DNA of 64,000 bases from Glandiceps talaboti. Taxonomy: Eukaryota > Hemichordata > Enteropneusta > Spengelidae. The DNA lies in assembly GCF_964340395.1 (NCBI RefSeq), contig NC_135550.1, positions 868,001-932,000 of the forward strand, given 5' to 3'. A program made the position numbers and the translations under genes. Positions within the stretch are counted from its first letter, which is position 1; each line of letters opens with the position of its first letter. The notes under the pieces are model-generated. The model saw only the letters and a program-made list of their open reading frames with translations, was not told the origin of the DNA and ran no database searches. Below, in pieces: positions 1-16,083 of this stretch.

Positions 1-105
1 TGTAATACAAAAGCTAATGGTGATGAAATCCATGCTTTAATGGATTGTAGTAATCCATCTGTAACTGAAGCTAGAAACCAATTTCAAAGAACTATTGAAA
101 TTTAA
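1..105 (+). pseudogene. LINE carboxyl-terminal fragment, cut by window edge
   Basis: Frame 1 is open from the first base to a TAA at 103-105. It reads like the cysteine/histidine tail of a LINE reverse transcriptase: a Cys, then a Gly-Asp-Glu-x-His-Ala-Leu stretch, then Asp-Cys, then Ala-Arg-Asn-x-Phe. That C...H...C...R spacing is common at the ends of non-LTR retrotransposon ORF2 proteins. The 5' part lies outside the window. Identification is by motif resemblance only. Confidence 0.4.
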
Positions 106-243
106 GATCCAAAGTTTCTCAAAATTATCTAAAAAAGAATCCTTAAAAAATAATGAGCTCAAATGTTGGTTTTATCACTAATAAATTTGGAAAATTCTCT
201 AATTCATTATTATCTTTGTATTCAATACTGTAGTTGTTTTGTT

Positions 244-288
244 TTATTTATATTTATATTTATATTTATATTTATATTTATATTTATA
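244..288. repeat. (TTTATA)n hexanucleotide microsatellite
   Basis: About seven copies of a 6-bp unit. The nearby open frame is this array read as Phe-Ile. Nothing recognisable was seen between 290 and 1050 apart from AT-rich DNA. Confidence 0.8.
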
Positions 289-1091
289 ATTATCTATTAT
301 CTTTGTTCTTGTTGTTTTTGTATGTTTTTGACTATAGATAAGGTATTAGGCACGGAAGCACATGCTGGTTGCATTGTAACAGTTGACAAGTTGGGAACAG
401 TGCTATAGAAATGATTAACATGCTGAGGACAGTTGCATTCATGGGTTGAAAGTGTTGGCGGACAGTTCCTTTCATGGATTAACGGTATTTAGACACTTTC
501 TTTGTGTAAAAGTGTCCGATTAACTGAAAAAGAGTCCGCTAAATGAAATTGAGAGCACAGTTGAAACAATGGGGAAGAGTCGCACAAAATATTCAACAGA
601 TCTAGAGGTTACGTCAAAGTGAGCTGTAGCTGCATGGGGAGCTTGCCATCCACCGTAACAGCACACAATAAAAAGATTACCAAATCCCGAAGAAAGCAAC
701 GAATATAGCTTGTAACTGCCAGAACAAGGACATATGCCCCCTCCAAGGAAAATGCCTATATAATAACATCGTATACAGTGCTAATGTCAAGACAGACGAT
801 AGCAGCAAACAATAAATTGGTTTAACCGATAACACCGTCATGCAAACCACAAAGAATCCCTCACTAATAAGAGTTACCACAGCTGTACTGAGCTATCAAA
901 ACATGTCTGGAACTTAAAGGGAAAAGGCCAAGAGTATAGCATTGACTGATCAATCATCACATATGAGGCTTCCTATTCAAATGAATTCGAAGTGGTGTGA
1001 CCTTTGCCTAAAAGCTATGCATCGTATATGCTGACAAATCAAATTTATTAAATGTTCAGTTTATATATATATATATATAAACAAACATATG

Positions 1092-1216
1092 TTACACCCA
1101 ATCTGTGAAATTGCCCAATTCATGAAATGGGTAGGTAACTTTACCCAGTTCATGAAGTAGGCAATCGTGTTGCCCAGGTTATGAAGTGGGTATTGTAAGA
1201 TATGCCCAGTACATGA
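1092..1216 (+). mobile_element. TTACACCC MITE, partial copy A (one end only)
   Basis: This is the left end of a MITE present at four sites in the window (others at 14891, 16084 and 42355). It starts TTACACCCAATCTGTGAAAT and carries four spaced near-palindromes of the type CCCARTTCATGAARTGGG. The match to full copies stops near 1216, where polymerase-like coding sequence begins. It is preceded by a short (TA)n tract, as at the other copies. Confidence 0.75.
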
Positions 1217-2190
1217 AATGTAAATGTAACCGGGAATGTTATTCCTTTGTAATCTAGATCAACAATGTGTTGACTGTATCTAGATGGTCTATTTTTCTTA
1301 ATTTTGACTGGAAACTTATATGCTAAAAGACACCATCTAAAACATTGGATGTCATTATTTTGTATATTAACGAGACCTTTCTTCGGATTTTGTAGTTCTT
1401 TTGGTAATTTAATATATGAGCTACCTTGTAAAGGTTCGTATCTTGCGATATTTACATAAAAATTAAGAAGTGATTTTATTTGCCAAACAGATCCTTCAGG
1501 TAACCATTTAGCGATATGTTCAATAATTCTTTCGAAACTTGCACTCATTTGTTCATCCATTTTGTCAGAATTTATAATTTGTAAAGGACTACTATTAAAA
1601 TAACCATCATTTATTGTCTCTTCCTTACCACTGTTAGCACTTTTAACAAATTTTATCTTTAAGGTTAATATCGCTTTTATTCCACCTGTATTTTGTAAAT
1701 TTTGTTCTAAGATTTTCTTAATTATCAATTTATTTTCAGTTAATTGTGAATGTGGTTCGTTCTCGGTTATATCAATTTCATATGATTTCACGTATCCTTT
1801 AAAAGCTCTCTCAAGTTCATGATATCTAGGTAACATTATAACACCACCTACATGCCGGTAACCTCTGTTAATAAGAGTTTGATAACTACCTAATTCTGAA
1901 CCACAATCACAAAAATAGCTCTTAGGTTGTTTAACGCAAGGTGTACTCCTGTTAAAATGTATCTTTAAATGACACTCATATTTATATGCAAACCCACATT
2001 TATTACATGTAAACTCAGGAAAAACACGATCACATGTTGGACAAGTATCAAGATATTCACGTTTATTATTCTCGCAAAAATCGTTTATATTTGTGTGTTT
2101 GATAAAATTATGTTTATGTCTAAAACGTGTATTGCATTTGTCAAATTTGAATTCTGGCGCCGACCTACCACAAGTAGTACAATTCTCTCA
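1150..2190 (-). pseudogene. Family-B DNA polymerase amino-terminal fragment (adintovirus/Polinton-like)
   Basis: The minus strand is open from just after a TGA at 2188-2190 down to a stop at 1150-1152. The upstream third (about 1850-2187) has paired CxxC motifs and a C2H2/C2HC-like zinc finger. Further on is a conserved block with the pattern Asn-Ile-Gln-Asn-Asn-Asp...Cys-Phe-Arg-Trp-Cys-Leu-Leu-Ala, then a Gly-Ile-x-Phe-Pro-Val motif. Zinc fingers followed by this block are known from amino-terminal regions of protein-primed family-B polymerases of adintoviruses/Polintons and related integrated elements in invertebrates. No polymerase palm or exonuclease motifs follow: the frame runs into the MITE end at about 1216 and stops there. 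It is a dead fragment of an old integrated element. A retained amino-terminal module of a different polymerase-bearing transposon is possible. The first in-frame Met is at 1836, so the finger part may never have been translated in this copy. Confidence 0.55.
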
Positions 2191-2231
2191 CATCGTAATG
2201 TATATACTATTAACAATACAATTGTTTAATT

Positions 2232-2605
2232 GAGTGAAGCAAAGGTCATATTGGTGAAGGATGATGGCACCACACACAATGACGTCACAATGAGTCTATT
2301 GTAAGTGTATTGTAAGTGTATTGACCTTTTAAACCTACCGATACGTTCAATTAAACAATGGGTTGGTGTATTAATAGACTACCGATCGGCTGCACTGCCA
2401 TTGTACTATCATTCATTGTCATTCACAGACATTGTACACGGTTCAAAAACCCTTTCACAGTGGAACGACATTGAATAACGGTGAAACGACAGTGTTATTT
2501 TTGTGTTTACACTAATTTAATATAGATTAAGCCATTTATTTAAAGTAAAAAAGGTGAAAAATGGGGGTTGTAAAAATATGTCCCAGAACCCCTATTTTAT
2601 ATACT
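2232..2605. other. Unassigned intergenic DNA
   Basis: No coding frame or repeat family was recognised here. Confidence 0.5.
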
Positions 2606-2609
2606 ACTC

Positions 2610-3312
2610 ACATCCGCATAATATCTTTTAAGCTTTGCCACTTCCAGATAATATGTAATACATAGCATAATTGTTTCAATTTTGGTATTTTATTATGTCT
2701 ATGGTTTGCTATTTTGTGCCTCTAAATGGCCTCCTACACTGTCTTATTTTCAATTTTTTTTTCACATTTGGAGTTGTCTCCTTCCAATGCATCATTGTAC
2801 CATATGATTTTATATCTCCACTGTAGTGTAGGTGACAGAAGCCTGAGAAGGGGTGGCTAAAATAATGCTTGAGTTTCAATTGGCGGGGCTTAACATTTTT
2901 TGAGAAGAGAGGGTGCGAGGAACTACACCATTTGTTTAACCGTAAATTGTGTACATTTCCTAACTGTAGCTATGCAGACAAATTGCATGAGATAGTATCA
3001 AGATGACTGAATAAGTTCTATCTAAACTCGACCTGAAATATTTTGCTGTCATTATATATGGTTTGTTTTATCCTTGTCAAAAAAATGAAATCGACCTACT
3101 TACCCAATGTGATGGGTTAGGTTACCCGTTGACAAGCATTTTTTATGTTTTCTGACCTTACATATGATATTTAATTGCGTATGCTAAAATATATATTATG
3201 TAAATTACATGTAAATTTATGTAAATTAGTACTTTCTAAATTTTAAATGCATGATTGCACCAAGACAAAGTTCTGCCCCCTTGGCAATTTGGTCAGGCTA
3301 CGGCCCTGATAT
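2610..3312 (+). repeat. Dispersed repeat, forward copy of the 59.9-60.8 kb repeat
   Basis: This segment matches the reverse complement of 59941-60835 over nearly its whole length with scattered differences. Shared landmarks are GGCGGGGCTTAAC, the stretch around GATAGTATCAAGATGACTGA, and an end at GGTCAGGCTACGGCCC. No coding frame is conserved between copies, so it is probably non-autonomous. Its class is unknown. Confidence 0.75.
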
Positions 3313-3429
3313 GACACGTGCATGTTGTTGTCATCAATGTATGCACCAAATTATATTGAATTTGAAGTGTGCATTCTTGAGGTGAGCCTTATTACCGAAA
3401 ATCATTAAACTGCAAATTGATAATTAGTA

Positions 3430-3536
3430 TTCATGGATGGTTTACCAAAACCTACTCAATTCTAACCATTAATCTGAAGAATATGTGTACCAAATTTCGT
3501 TTGAATTGAGTCAGCCATTTTGGAAAGAACTATGAC

Positions 3537-3567
<31 letters not shown>

Positions 3568-3610
3568 CACATACAGAGACAGACAGACAGACAGACAGAC
3601 AGATGAAAGT
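3430..3610. repeat. Degenerate dispersed repeat with (CAGA)n core
   Basis: The phrase ACCAAATTTCGTTTGAATTG followed by a tetranucleotide (CAGA)n run at 3539-3602 recurs, diverged, at 7180-7470 (reverse) and 56700-56940. In each case a microsatellite sits next to the same unique-looking sequence, so the microsatellite is part of the element. Confidence 0.6.
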
Positions 3611-4320
3611 ATTTGGATTGATCTCCGTTTATTTAAACGAGCTCGTTTATTTAATTCATTTACGACAGGAGAACATAAAATGGCTAAGCGCGTATCCTTG
3701 CCGTACTCCGATAGAGTACTGGGAATAATTACCTTGTCCAGCCTTCACACAAGATTTTAACTCTGCTTACATTGAATATACCAAAATACCAAACATCCCC
3801 CCCCCCGACCTCCGCTAAGCAAACTCTATACAACAACATATTATGATTTACCGAGTGGAAAGGCAAAAACGCAGTAAAACGACGGTTTACAGAGGTATTT
3901 CTGAATCAAAATGCACAATAAAAATGTTATCAACTGTACGTGCTAAAGCCACTTCTGGACCCCGCCTGACATTAATGTCTGTTATTTTTACCAGTGAATT
4001 AAGTAAGGTGATACCTCTATAATTATTTGAATCTTAAAGACTGTCTTTCTTGTGCAACGGGACTATGGCACCCTTAATAGTACTCGCTTCGTGATGGAAA
4101 TCACCGGTATCAATTATTGTAAAACGTGTGAATAATTATTACATGACCCCAAAAATGATTTCTCTGTTCTCATGCAACGATTTTTTTAATTTGAATTCAG
4201 AAATACAATGGCATAGTTCTGTAGAAGCTATCTCATAGTTCACTACATTTGTCCCTTTATTGGTAATACAAGTATATTCTCCCTGAAGATCAATTCCCCA
4301 TCTCCAATGGATAGAAAACA

Positions 4321-4850
4321 AATACAAAACGTTATAAGTTACTCCAAGTGGAAATTGGAAACGTTATTACAAATACAAAACGTTATTAGTTACTCCAAGT
4401 GAAAAGTGTAAACGTTACTGCAAATACAAAACGTTACTAGTTACTCCAAGTGAAACGTGTAAACGTTACTGCAGATACAAAACTTTAATAGTTATTCCAA
4501 GTGAAAAGTGTAATCGTTACTGCAAATACAAAACTTTAATAGTTATTCCAAGTGAAAAGTGTAAACGTTACTGCAAATACAAAACGTTACTAGTTACTCC
4601 AAGTGAAACGTGTAAACGTTACTGCAGATACAAAACTTTAAGTTACTCCAAGTGAAAAGTGTAAACGTTACTGCAAATACAAAACGTTACTAGTTACTCC
4701 AAGTGAAACGTATAAACGTTACTGCAGATACAAAACTTTAATAGTTATTCCAAGTGAAAAGTGTAAACGTTACTGCAAATACAAAACGTTATTAGTTACT
4801 CCAAATGAAACGTGTAAACGTTACTGCAGATACAAAACTTTATTAGTGTA
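4321..4850. repeat. Minisatellite of ~51-bp units
   Basis: About ten copies of a 51-bp unit, each containing TACAAAACGTTACTAGTTAC and CCAAGTGAAA. Two subtypes alternate (GCAAATAC versus GCAGATAC, and AAAAGTGT versus AAACGTGT), giving a 102-bp higher-order period. Flanking DNA at 4851-5700 has only a few degenerate half-units (for example near 5390-5420) and no gene. Confidence 0.9.
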
Positions 4851-5779
4851 AGTATAACTATGTATCGTTACTCAGAATAAGTCCGCAAAAATGTCAAGCG
4901 TTAATAGGTATATAAAACGTAACGGTTATACGTTAACCCAAGTAGAACAAGACTCCGTAGAAGACACACTGCAATACTTAACTTCTGTATGGCTAACAGA
5001 TGACATTGCTATTTTTGTTACAATTTTTACACAGAACGTCCAAATGTTGCCACCATTAAGAAATAAGTGATACAAGCTTGTAACACTATGCATAGATGTA
5101 TGTCCCTTGTTCTATATCACCTTTAGCAAGATTTGAAATAAATTGTCAATGATTATGTTTACCAGTAAATATTGATTTTTAACTACACATATGGTCGCCA
5201 ATCAGTTAAATTTGCACATGTCGCGTAACAAAGTGACAAACATATGTTCATTGTGTTATGTCACTTTTGTAGCAGGTTTGACTGAAAATTGGACATGGCA
5301 TGTCAGATAAAGGACTTGTGGATGGACACGCACAGATGATAGGATGGACGGAGTCCATGATGGTAATAGTCACCCCCGGGTGCACTATTCCAAGTGTAAA
5401 CATGTATATCATTACTCCAAGTATACAAAAATGTCATGTTCTACTTTCCAGATACGTTGCTCCAATCAATTTCTTATGGATCAACTTATATTTTGAGATA
5501 ACAGCTATTTGAGAACCTGGTCGTTAAAAAGATAATATGTCATATGTCTGAGCCACCTTATTGAGAGTATAGATCTGAGGTTATATCATTGGCAGCTGTC
5601 ACTCTCTACGTTATCATTTTACAAACATGCAAAAGTAATTGTTCGCGTACCTATATACCTTTATATGTGTAAATTCTTTAACACACTATGCCGCATCGAA
5701 AACAGATACTTGACACTTTACATTCAAAAGTACCATGGAGAAGAATTATCAAGCGTCATCTTTATATATAGTTTTACCT

Positions 5780-8520
<2,741 letters not shown>

Positions 8521-8999
8521 TTTGTCATTTAAAGCGTATATAATTTATGATAGCGATACCTATTTCCATATATTTCCAACAATTGTTGGATGTAGGAACG
8601 AATATCTGAAGACCTTGCCCCTACAGAAGGCATTCAGTTTAAATCATGTTGTAGTACAAAATGACCACCCTTTAGTAACCAGATGTAAAGTGAATGTCTC
8701 CCGTAAGGGACGGTTTTCAGTTGTTGCACAATATCAGCAAATGAAGCTTGTTTGATTTGACTCCCAGATACGAATCGTCCAAAGGGAATAGAATAGAGTG
8801 AACATGCAAAGTTTATTTATGAAGATCAGAGTGACATAAGTGTCAAATATATGTACAGAATTGTCATATGCTCTGTAGTTTCTAATAATTGATAGTGTGT
8901 TGTGTTATTACCATAATAGGTCTAGTAAGTTCATATTTTTGCGTTTACTGTTAATAAACCAAACAAACATGCAAGCAAGCGGACGCTTTAAAATAAGTC

Positions 9000-9037
<38 letters not shown>

Positions 9038-9096
9038 ATAATAATAATAATAATAATAAAAATAAGAACAACAACAACAACAACAACAACAAAATG
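9000..9096. repeat. (CAA)n/(ATA)n trinucleotide microsatellite
   Basis: A run of CAA, then ATA, then ACA triplets. It gives a poly-Gln/poly-Ile open frame without other coding signs. Confidence 0.9.
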
Positions 9097-9296
9097 TATA
9101 TATAACATGAAATGTAATAATGTTTTAACATTGTTGAGAGGACCGAGCTCCTCGGCCCCGGTAGTTTACTGATAGGACACTACACGTTATAACATTCAGT
9201 GCCACTGTTAGTATTACCTCGAGCTGTTACATTATAACTACAACAGATATAAACGTCGTTGTATTTTTTCAGACGTCTGCTGCGGCACTAATATAA

Positions 9297-9390
9297 GGGA
9301 CCGGTCAGTTTCTTCGGCCTGGGGGGGGGGGGTCACCCTGTTTTTGAAATTGTGGATGGGGGGGGGGGTTCATTGTGTTTTAGATTGTGA
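9297..9390 (+). mobile_element. Harbinger-like MITE left end (GGGACCGGTCAG family)
   Basis: A TAA trinucleotide (9294-9296) precedes GGGACCGGTCAGTTTCTTCG, followed by two long G tracts separated by CACCCTGTTTTTGAAATTG. The same arrangement is at 55859. The right end is not clear; a diverged candidate is CCGAAGAAA near 10855. Confidence 0.55.
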
Positions 9391-9779
9391 TGGAAGAAAA
9401 AAAGTTCCAGAACATGTCATGTAAATGCTTGGTTGGTTCACAATCAGTGCTTCACTTATATTGCACTTTGGGGCAAAAGTGAACTTGAAGGTTTCGTAAT
9501 GGTACTATTCATAGATAGTTTATGAAAGAAGTTAATCTAAATTGTTCTACTCGTCAGTATGAACTTGTCAGAAGGGATTAATACACTTTGTATTTTGGAC
9601 ACTACAAATCACTACATCTCATCAGATTCCAGTTTCTATTATACACTAGGTATGGCCACCTAAAGTTCTCTAACATACCGGTGACTTTATTATACATGCA
9701 ATATTAATGCCCCTATACCAATGTTACATGTCCATTTTATGTGATATGGAAAACTCATTTAAAACGTTCATTTACGTTA

Positions 9780-10640
9780 GCTTTTCGAAGCTTGGAAATA
9801 TTACCTCAGCTAGGAATAACCTAAACATTGCCTTATATATTAGTAGAAGCAAAAAACTCCAGATCTGCCAGGGGAAAAATCCCAAGGACTCCCTCACCCC
9901 AGAGGTCACTCGTGCATTCAACCAACAATCAGATGCACCAACCTTTTTACTGTCATAATGTATTTAACTTTTCTTAAATATTTTCACAATATTCTTATTT
10001 GAGATAATATTGTCTTTTCAGATGTGAAATGTTTGCCAAGATAGTCTAAAATTACCTTAATCTCCAAATCTCCCTTACCAATGATACTACCATTAAATGT
10101 GCTGACCTTTACTACATGTATATTAGGATGCCATTTAACTTTTTAAGAACATATTTCAACCCTTAGTGTAAGTTATAAAGTATAGTTTCTGATACTTGCT
10201 ACCTTGTTAAGCATGGACTAAGCTATTGCTTGAAAGGGTCTGAATAGCCTAAATATTGTCTTTATTAGTAAAAATCCTCCAGGGCTTCTAGAGGGAGACC
10301 CCCTCGGACCCCCCCCCCACATGAGGTGGACATATCCCAGTCTCAAGCTCTTCCCCTCTTACTGTCAAGATGTTATCAGAGTATATTTCAAAAATATTTC
10401 AATCTTATGTAGTTGCTTTTTACATGTTGGTGATGTCTTGTAAAGCTTGGAATTATTTTCTTAAAATGTCTGAATAGTCTCAAAATTGACTTTTCAGAGT
10501 GAAAAACCTCCTGGGCTTCTAGGGGGAGACCCCCTAGGACCCCCCATAACAGATGTACATATTCCCTTCTCAAGCTTTCCCACTACCTTTCACTGTCAAG
10601 ATGCTATTAAACTCCTTTTGGAATATATTTACCCTGTGTA
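9780..10640. repeat. Tandem ~230-bp repeats
   Basis: Two clear copies (about 10230-10460 and 10460-10630) share GTCTGAATAG, CCTCC.GGGCTTCTAG, GGGAGACCCCCT, CTCAAGCT and CTGTCAAGATG. A more diverged copy precedes them at about 9780-9990. No coding content. Confidence 0.65.
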
Positions 10641-10707
10641 GACAGTCAAGCAGTCCACACTGAGTCACGATCAAACAACACCAGTCATGCGAATATTATA
10701 TATATAT

Positions 10708-10853
10708 ATGGGGGGGGGGGGGGTGTCATGTTTTAGAATTAAGTGATAGGGGGGTGTCAGCCTGTTTTTGGTTTTACAGATGGGGGGGGGGGGGGTCAGT
10801 GACTTTTTGTCTGCCCGATTTAAGAATCCCCCCCCCCCTAAATACATCTCTTC
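10708..10853. repeat. G/C-homopolymer-rich repeat fragment
   Basis: Three long G runs are followed by a long C run, with CAGCCTGTTTTTGG between them, resembling the interior of the GGGACCGGTCAG elements at 9297 and 55859. Confidence 0.5.
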
Positions 10854-11395
10854 CTTACCGAAGAAAAAATGGGAGGAACGTAAACTCGCGATAACTTGAT
10901 GCCATGGGCCGCCACATGGCTCGGTTGCTGGATACTAGGAGTGTATAGATATAGCCATACCTGTCGTCCAACTTTACTAAAAATAATATGGATCAAAACA
11001 ATATCGATCGATATCAACTTTTTATTTTAAAGAATTGGTAACAATGTTTGTGGTACTAAAGTCGATAGTCTACTAACATTTCATTTGCATGAATTCGAGT
11101 CATGGTCAGAACCTTCCGTTCGTGTACATGTAATACTAGTAGTCGGTTCACGCTTTTGCTTTTTAGTAAATTTGTCCGTATGATAATGAAGCATGGTATA
11201 TATTTTACTTTACTTAAAACAAATATTTTCCATGTCTTTTAAATCAATGTACCTGTGTGTTGGAAATGTCAAAACAAAACTGTAAGAACACAATGGCCAC
11301 GCCCGCCCTGACTAAACCGACCAGAACTTTGGTCCCACTCCAAGTCCATTTAATAGACTGCATATAGTTCTCATGTTTTGTGACTCTTGAATTAC

Positions 11396-11603
11396 CTATA
11401 GCTGCAGCGGTATCCTCAGAACCCATTCTATAGCAGATAATTATCGTGGAGGGTGGGCTCATACTACAAGGCATCCATTCATTACAATTCAAAGAATACA
11501 TTGTTATGTTTTCTACTTGTGCACTACAACATGGTTTTGATGAAATAGCGACATCTTCGACGAGCTGTTGATATGACCATTGACTTTCGTTTTTAAAGAC
11601 CAT
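11396..11603 (-). CDS. Candidate exon, unknown protein
   Basis: A minus-strand frame starts with ATG at 11601-11603 and stays open to 11244. A plausible splice donor (TAG|GTAATT) lies at 11395, which would give a 208-bp exon ending in phase 1. The peptide has several cysteines (Cys-Cys-Ser-Ala near residue 25, then Cys residues around an Asn-Glu-Trp-Met-Pro-Cys stretch), suggestive of an extracellular domain. No family was recognised and no partner exon was found, so it may be chance. The rest of 10860-12480 shows nothing else. Confidence 0.2.
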
Positions 11604-12483
11604 ACAATACTCATCGGATAATTTTCCCTCGAGTAATGGAATGGTAACACTTTGCCTCAGGGCTTGTCATTGATACCATATGTAGATAGTACCATTTCTT
11701 GACACTCTAGTCGACCGTGTATAGGAGCACTTGGTTTATCTAGCGTTTACTCGGCAAAATGTGTCAAAATGACTGTAATTTGTTACATTGTTGACTTCTG
11801 GCCTATTTCAGTGATGTACCACGTGGAATGGTCAAAATTATCCAACTTTCGATGTGACTTGATCTTAATAATGCCAAAAATTAAACTGCATTATTTAAGT
11901 GCTCAATGTATTGTATTTGTAGCACCAAGGTTTACGTAAACTCAATGAAAGATACGCGGTCTTTGTTAAATTACCCACCTACAGCTCCAAAACTACGGTG
12001 ATTAACTTTGGCTGGAAGAGCTTGAAGTTTTTATCCAAACATTTATCTGTGACTGATTGTATGAGTGGCCATATGGATGATACTCTATTGTATTTCCAAG
12101 TAGAAAAATATATTAAGGTTGTTTTAAGAATTAAAAATCCAAAATAAATACCATATGGCCGCTGTAACATTTTATTTTGATATCGTAGCAAGAATTAAGG
12201 GGTAGTCTTTGATCATTAGGAAAAGTTTGCCTGGGCTTTCTAAAGCCATCGACATGACTTCTAACGATACAGACAGAATTGTAGTCTTGAAGGGAAACAA
12301 ATTAATTTTTAATTTCTGCAATACCAGTTTGTTCAACGGTGCTATTTTTATTCAATCGTGTATAATGTTTCATGTTTTCACCATGAACAAGTAGTTGTCT
12401 CTCACTTTCATTTGAAAATAAACTCGTGCAGTAGAAGATAGTAATAGTCTTTTTTGCCAGACTTTTCTAAGCTACACTAACAA

Positions 12484-13260
12484 GGGAGCCTTCAGTAATT
12501 ACAAGGGGGCGGGGGCGGGTGAATCATGCTGGGGAGAGGGCCGGGGGAATCAGGCTCGGGCTGTTGCGTAAAATATGACCCTCCCCTACTCCATCGTGCT
12601 CAATTGTGGCTCGCCCACAACTTTCATTCTCTAAAACATAACCCCCATTACTGTAGTTCAAAACGTGAGTTAAATGCTGTCAGACATGTAAAAGGACATG
12701 AGTCCCAGAATTAATGGTTTAACAGGAATTAATCCCACTGCTGCCATAATGTTGAGCGTTTTAAAGGCAGTGGTTATTTCCCACTGCTTCCATCATGTCG
12801 ATGTGTGTAAAGGCATTGCATTAATAAATACATTTGTTTGGATCTCATCGGCTGACCTGAAAGCCACAACTCACAACTTTATCCCTAGTAACTGTTCCCG
12901 TTTTACACCTGTGAGACCTACTCCTCTCCTCACACCACAACTTATAATTCATTCATTGCATGGTTGCCAGCAGCAATTTGATTGATATAGTCTGATATCA
13001 TGGTAACTAACCCTAACCCTAACCCAAACCATAACCCTAACCCTAAGGCAGCAATGGATTTGGAACCGGTGGCAACGATGGGATGGCAAACCCCCTCCCC
13101 AAATAATGCAATGTTAGACAATACAATGAGTCAAAGTAAAATGTGACCCTCCCCTAATTTGCATTTTCTAATATATGGCCCTCCCCTGAATCCAGATTTG
13201 TAAAAAGTGAACCCCTCCTAATTCCCTGGCCCTCACCCCTTGTAAATACTGAAGGCTCCC
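12484..13260. mobile_element. Harbinger-like MITE with GGGAGCCTTCAG termini
   Basis: The element begins GGGAGCCTTCAGTAATTACA and ends in the inverse, TGTAAATACTGAAGGCTCCC. Flanks are CAA and TAA, close to the 3-bp TWA duplication of PIF/Harbinger transposons. Subterminal sequence on both sides contains AAAATATGACCCTCCCC-type motifs, also seen in the 59222-62990 element. No transposase is encoded. Confidence 0.75.
13008..13046. repeat. Interstitial telomeric repeat (CCCTAA)n
   Basis: About six hexamers of CCCTAA (TTAGGG on the other strand), two slightly altered, inside the MITE. A trace of this size does not indicate a chromosome end. Confidence 0.85.
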
Positions 13261-13263
13261 TAA

Positions 13264-14774
<1,511 letters not shown>

Positions 14775-14800
14775 TTGGTAGTACTGGAACTCTTTCTTGG

Positions 14801-14839
14801 GTGTAACTCGGAGTTTCACGCATATTGCGATCATCAGAC

Positions 14840-14841
<2 letters not shown>
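14801..14841 (-). ncRNA. Hammerhead ribozyme in PLE 3' fragment
   Basis: On the minus strand the core CTGATGA is followed by stem II (CGCA-ATA-TGCG), GAAAC, a 3-bp stem III with CCG loop, and GTT at the predicted cleavage site. Stem I is only TGT/ACA here because the 5' side runs into (TA)n. Sequence to 14770 (TCTTTCTTGGG, CAGTACTACCAAAACT on the minus strand) matches other PLE tails in the window. Confidence 0.75.
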
Positions 14842-14890
<49 letters not shown>

Positions 14891-14894
<4 letters not shown>

Positions 14895-15309
14895 ACCCAA
14901 TCCGTGAAACTGCCCAATTCATGAAATATGCATGTAACTTTGCCCAGTTCAAGGAATGGTCAACCTTATGCAAATGAGAGTATAGATTACGATCTAAAAG
15001 GGTCCAAATTAAATTTAGGGGCATGACTTTTGAACTGGGGTGTTAATTATCGAACTTTATTAAAAACACAAGCTACACTGAATTATAATAAAATAAGAAT
15101 TGTGAAGTGATGAGTTTGTAAACACATGATCATAAAGTTATTTGATTCTTATTCTTTTTTGTGTATCCTATAAAAGATGCTCATTTCATGTACTAGGCGT
15201 ATCTTACAATACCCACTTCATCACATGGGCAACACGATTGCCTATTTCCTGAACTGGGTAAAGTTACTACCCATTTCATGAATTGGGCAATTTCACAGAT
15301 TGGGTGTAA
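14891..15309 (-). mobile_element. TTACACCC MITE, full copy B (419 bp)
   Basis: Both ends are present: TTACACCCAATCCGTGAAAC at the left and the inverse, CAGATTGGGTGTAA, at the right. The interior is the reverse complement of copies C and D (for example CACTTCACAATTCTTATTTT on the minus strand). It sits at the end of a (TG)n tract. No coding capacity. Confidence 0.85.
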
Positions 15310-15535
15310 CATATTGGGATTGTCAAAATCGGTACATCGGTAACACACTCTTTTCAGCATTGAAAAGAGTATGTTACTGAAACTGGTCTCGAAATGTCGC
15401 CATGAAGGCAAACACTCGCTCGCCAACTATACCAGTAAACCCACGTAAGGAATAGTTTAGTCCAACTATCTTGTTATGCAATATATACATACAAACATTA
15501 TAAGTGTATGTGCTGATTTGGACAGTCACAATTTA

Positions 15536-15578
15536 GTTGTCTTAAGATCATCCAAAGCGTGAAACTCTGAGTAATGAC
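15536..15578 (+). ncRNA. Degenerate hammerhead-like sequence 1
   Basis: Aligns without gaps to the intact 43-nt hammerheads, but the core reads CTTAAGA instead of CTGATGA and stem II no longer pairs. GAAAC and the stem III region (CTCTGAGTAA) survive. Expected to be inactive. Confidence 0.5.
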
Positions 15579-15686
15579 TTATTAGATCCCTATTCTTTTG
15601 AATTAAGTCTATAATGTTCTGCTACTAATATTTGCATCGAGCACTGTTCTCTCCAGCGAGACACTTACATTCATATATATATATGA

Positions 15687-15794
<108 letters not shown>

Positions 15795-15812
15795 TTGGAC
15801 AGTCACAATTTA

Positions 15813-15855
15813 GTTGTCTTAAGATCACCCAAAGCGTGAAACTCTGAGTAATGAC
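15813..15855 (+). ncRNA. Degenerate hammerhead-like sequence 2
   Basis: Nearly the same as 15536-15578, again with CTTAAGA in place of the catalytic core. The shared upstream phrase GGACAGTCACAATTTAGTTG marks both as one older subfamily. Confidence 0.5.
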
Positions 15856-15882
15856 TATTAGATAAAATAATAGATAAAAACT

Positions 15883-16068
<186 letters not shown>

Positions 16069-16083
16069 ATATATATATATATG

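Noticed and set aside
8897-9172. Polyglutamine protein
   Set aside because: The Gln run is a (CAA)n microsatellite; the rest of the frame has no coding character.
13008-13046. Chromosome end
   Set aside because: Only about six telomeric hexamers inside a MITE, with long normal sequence on both sides.
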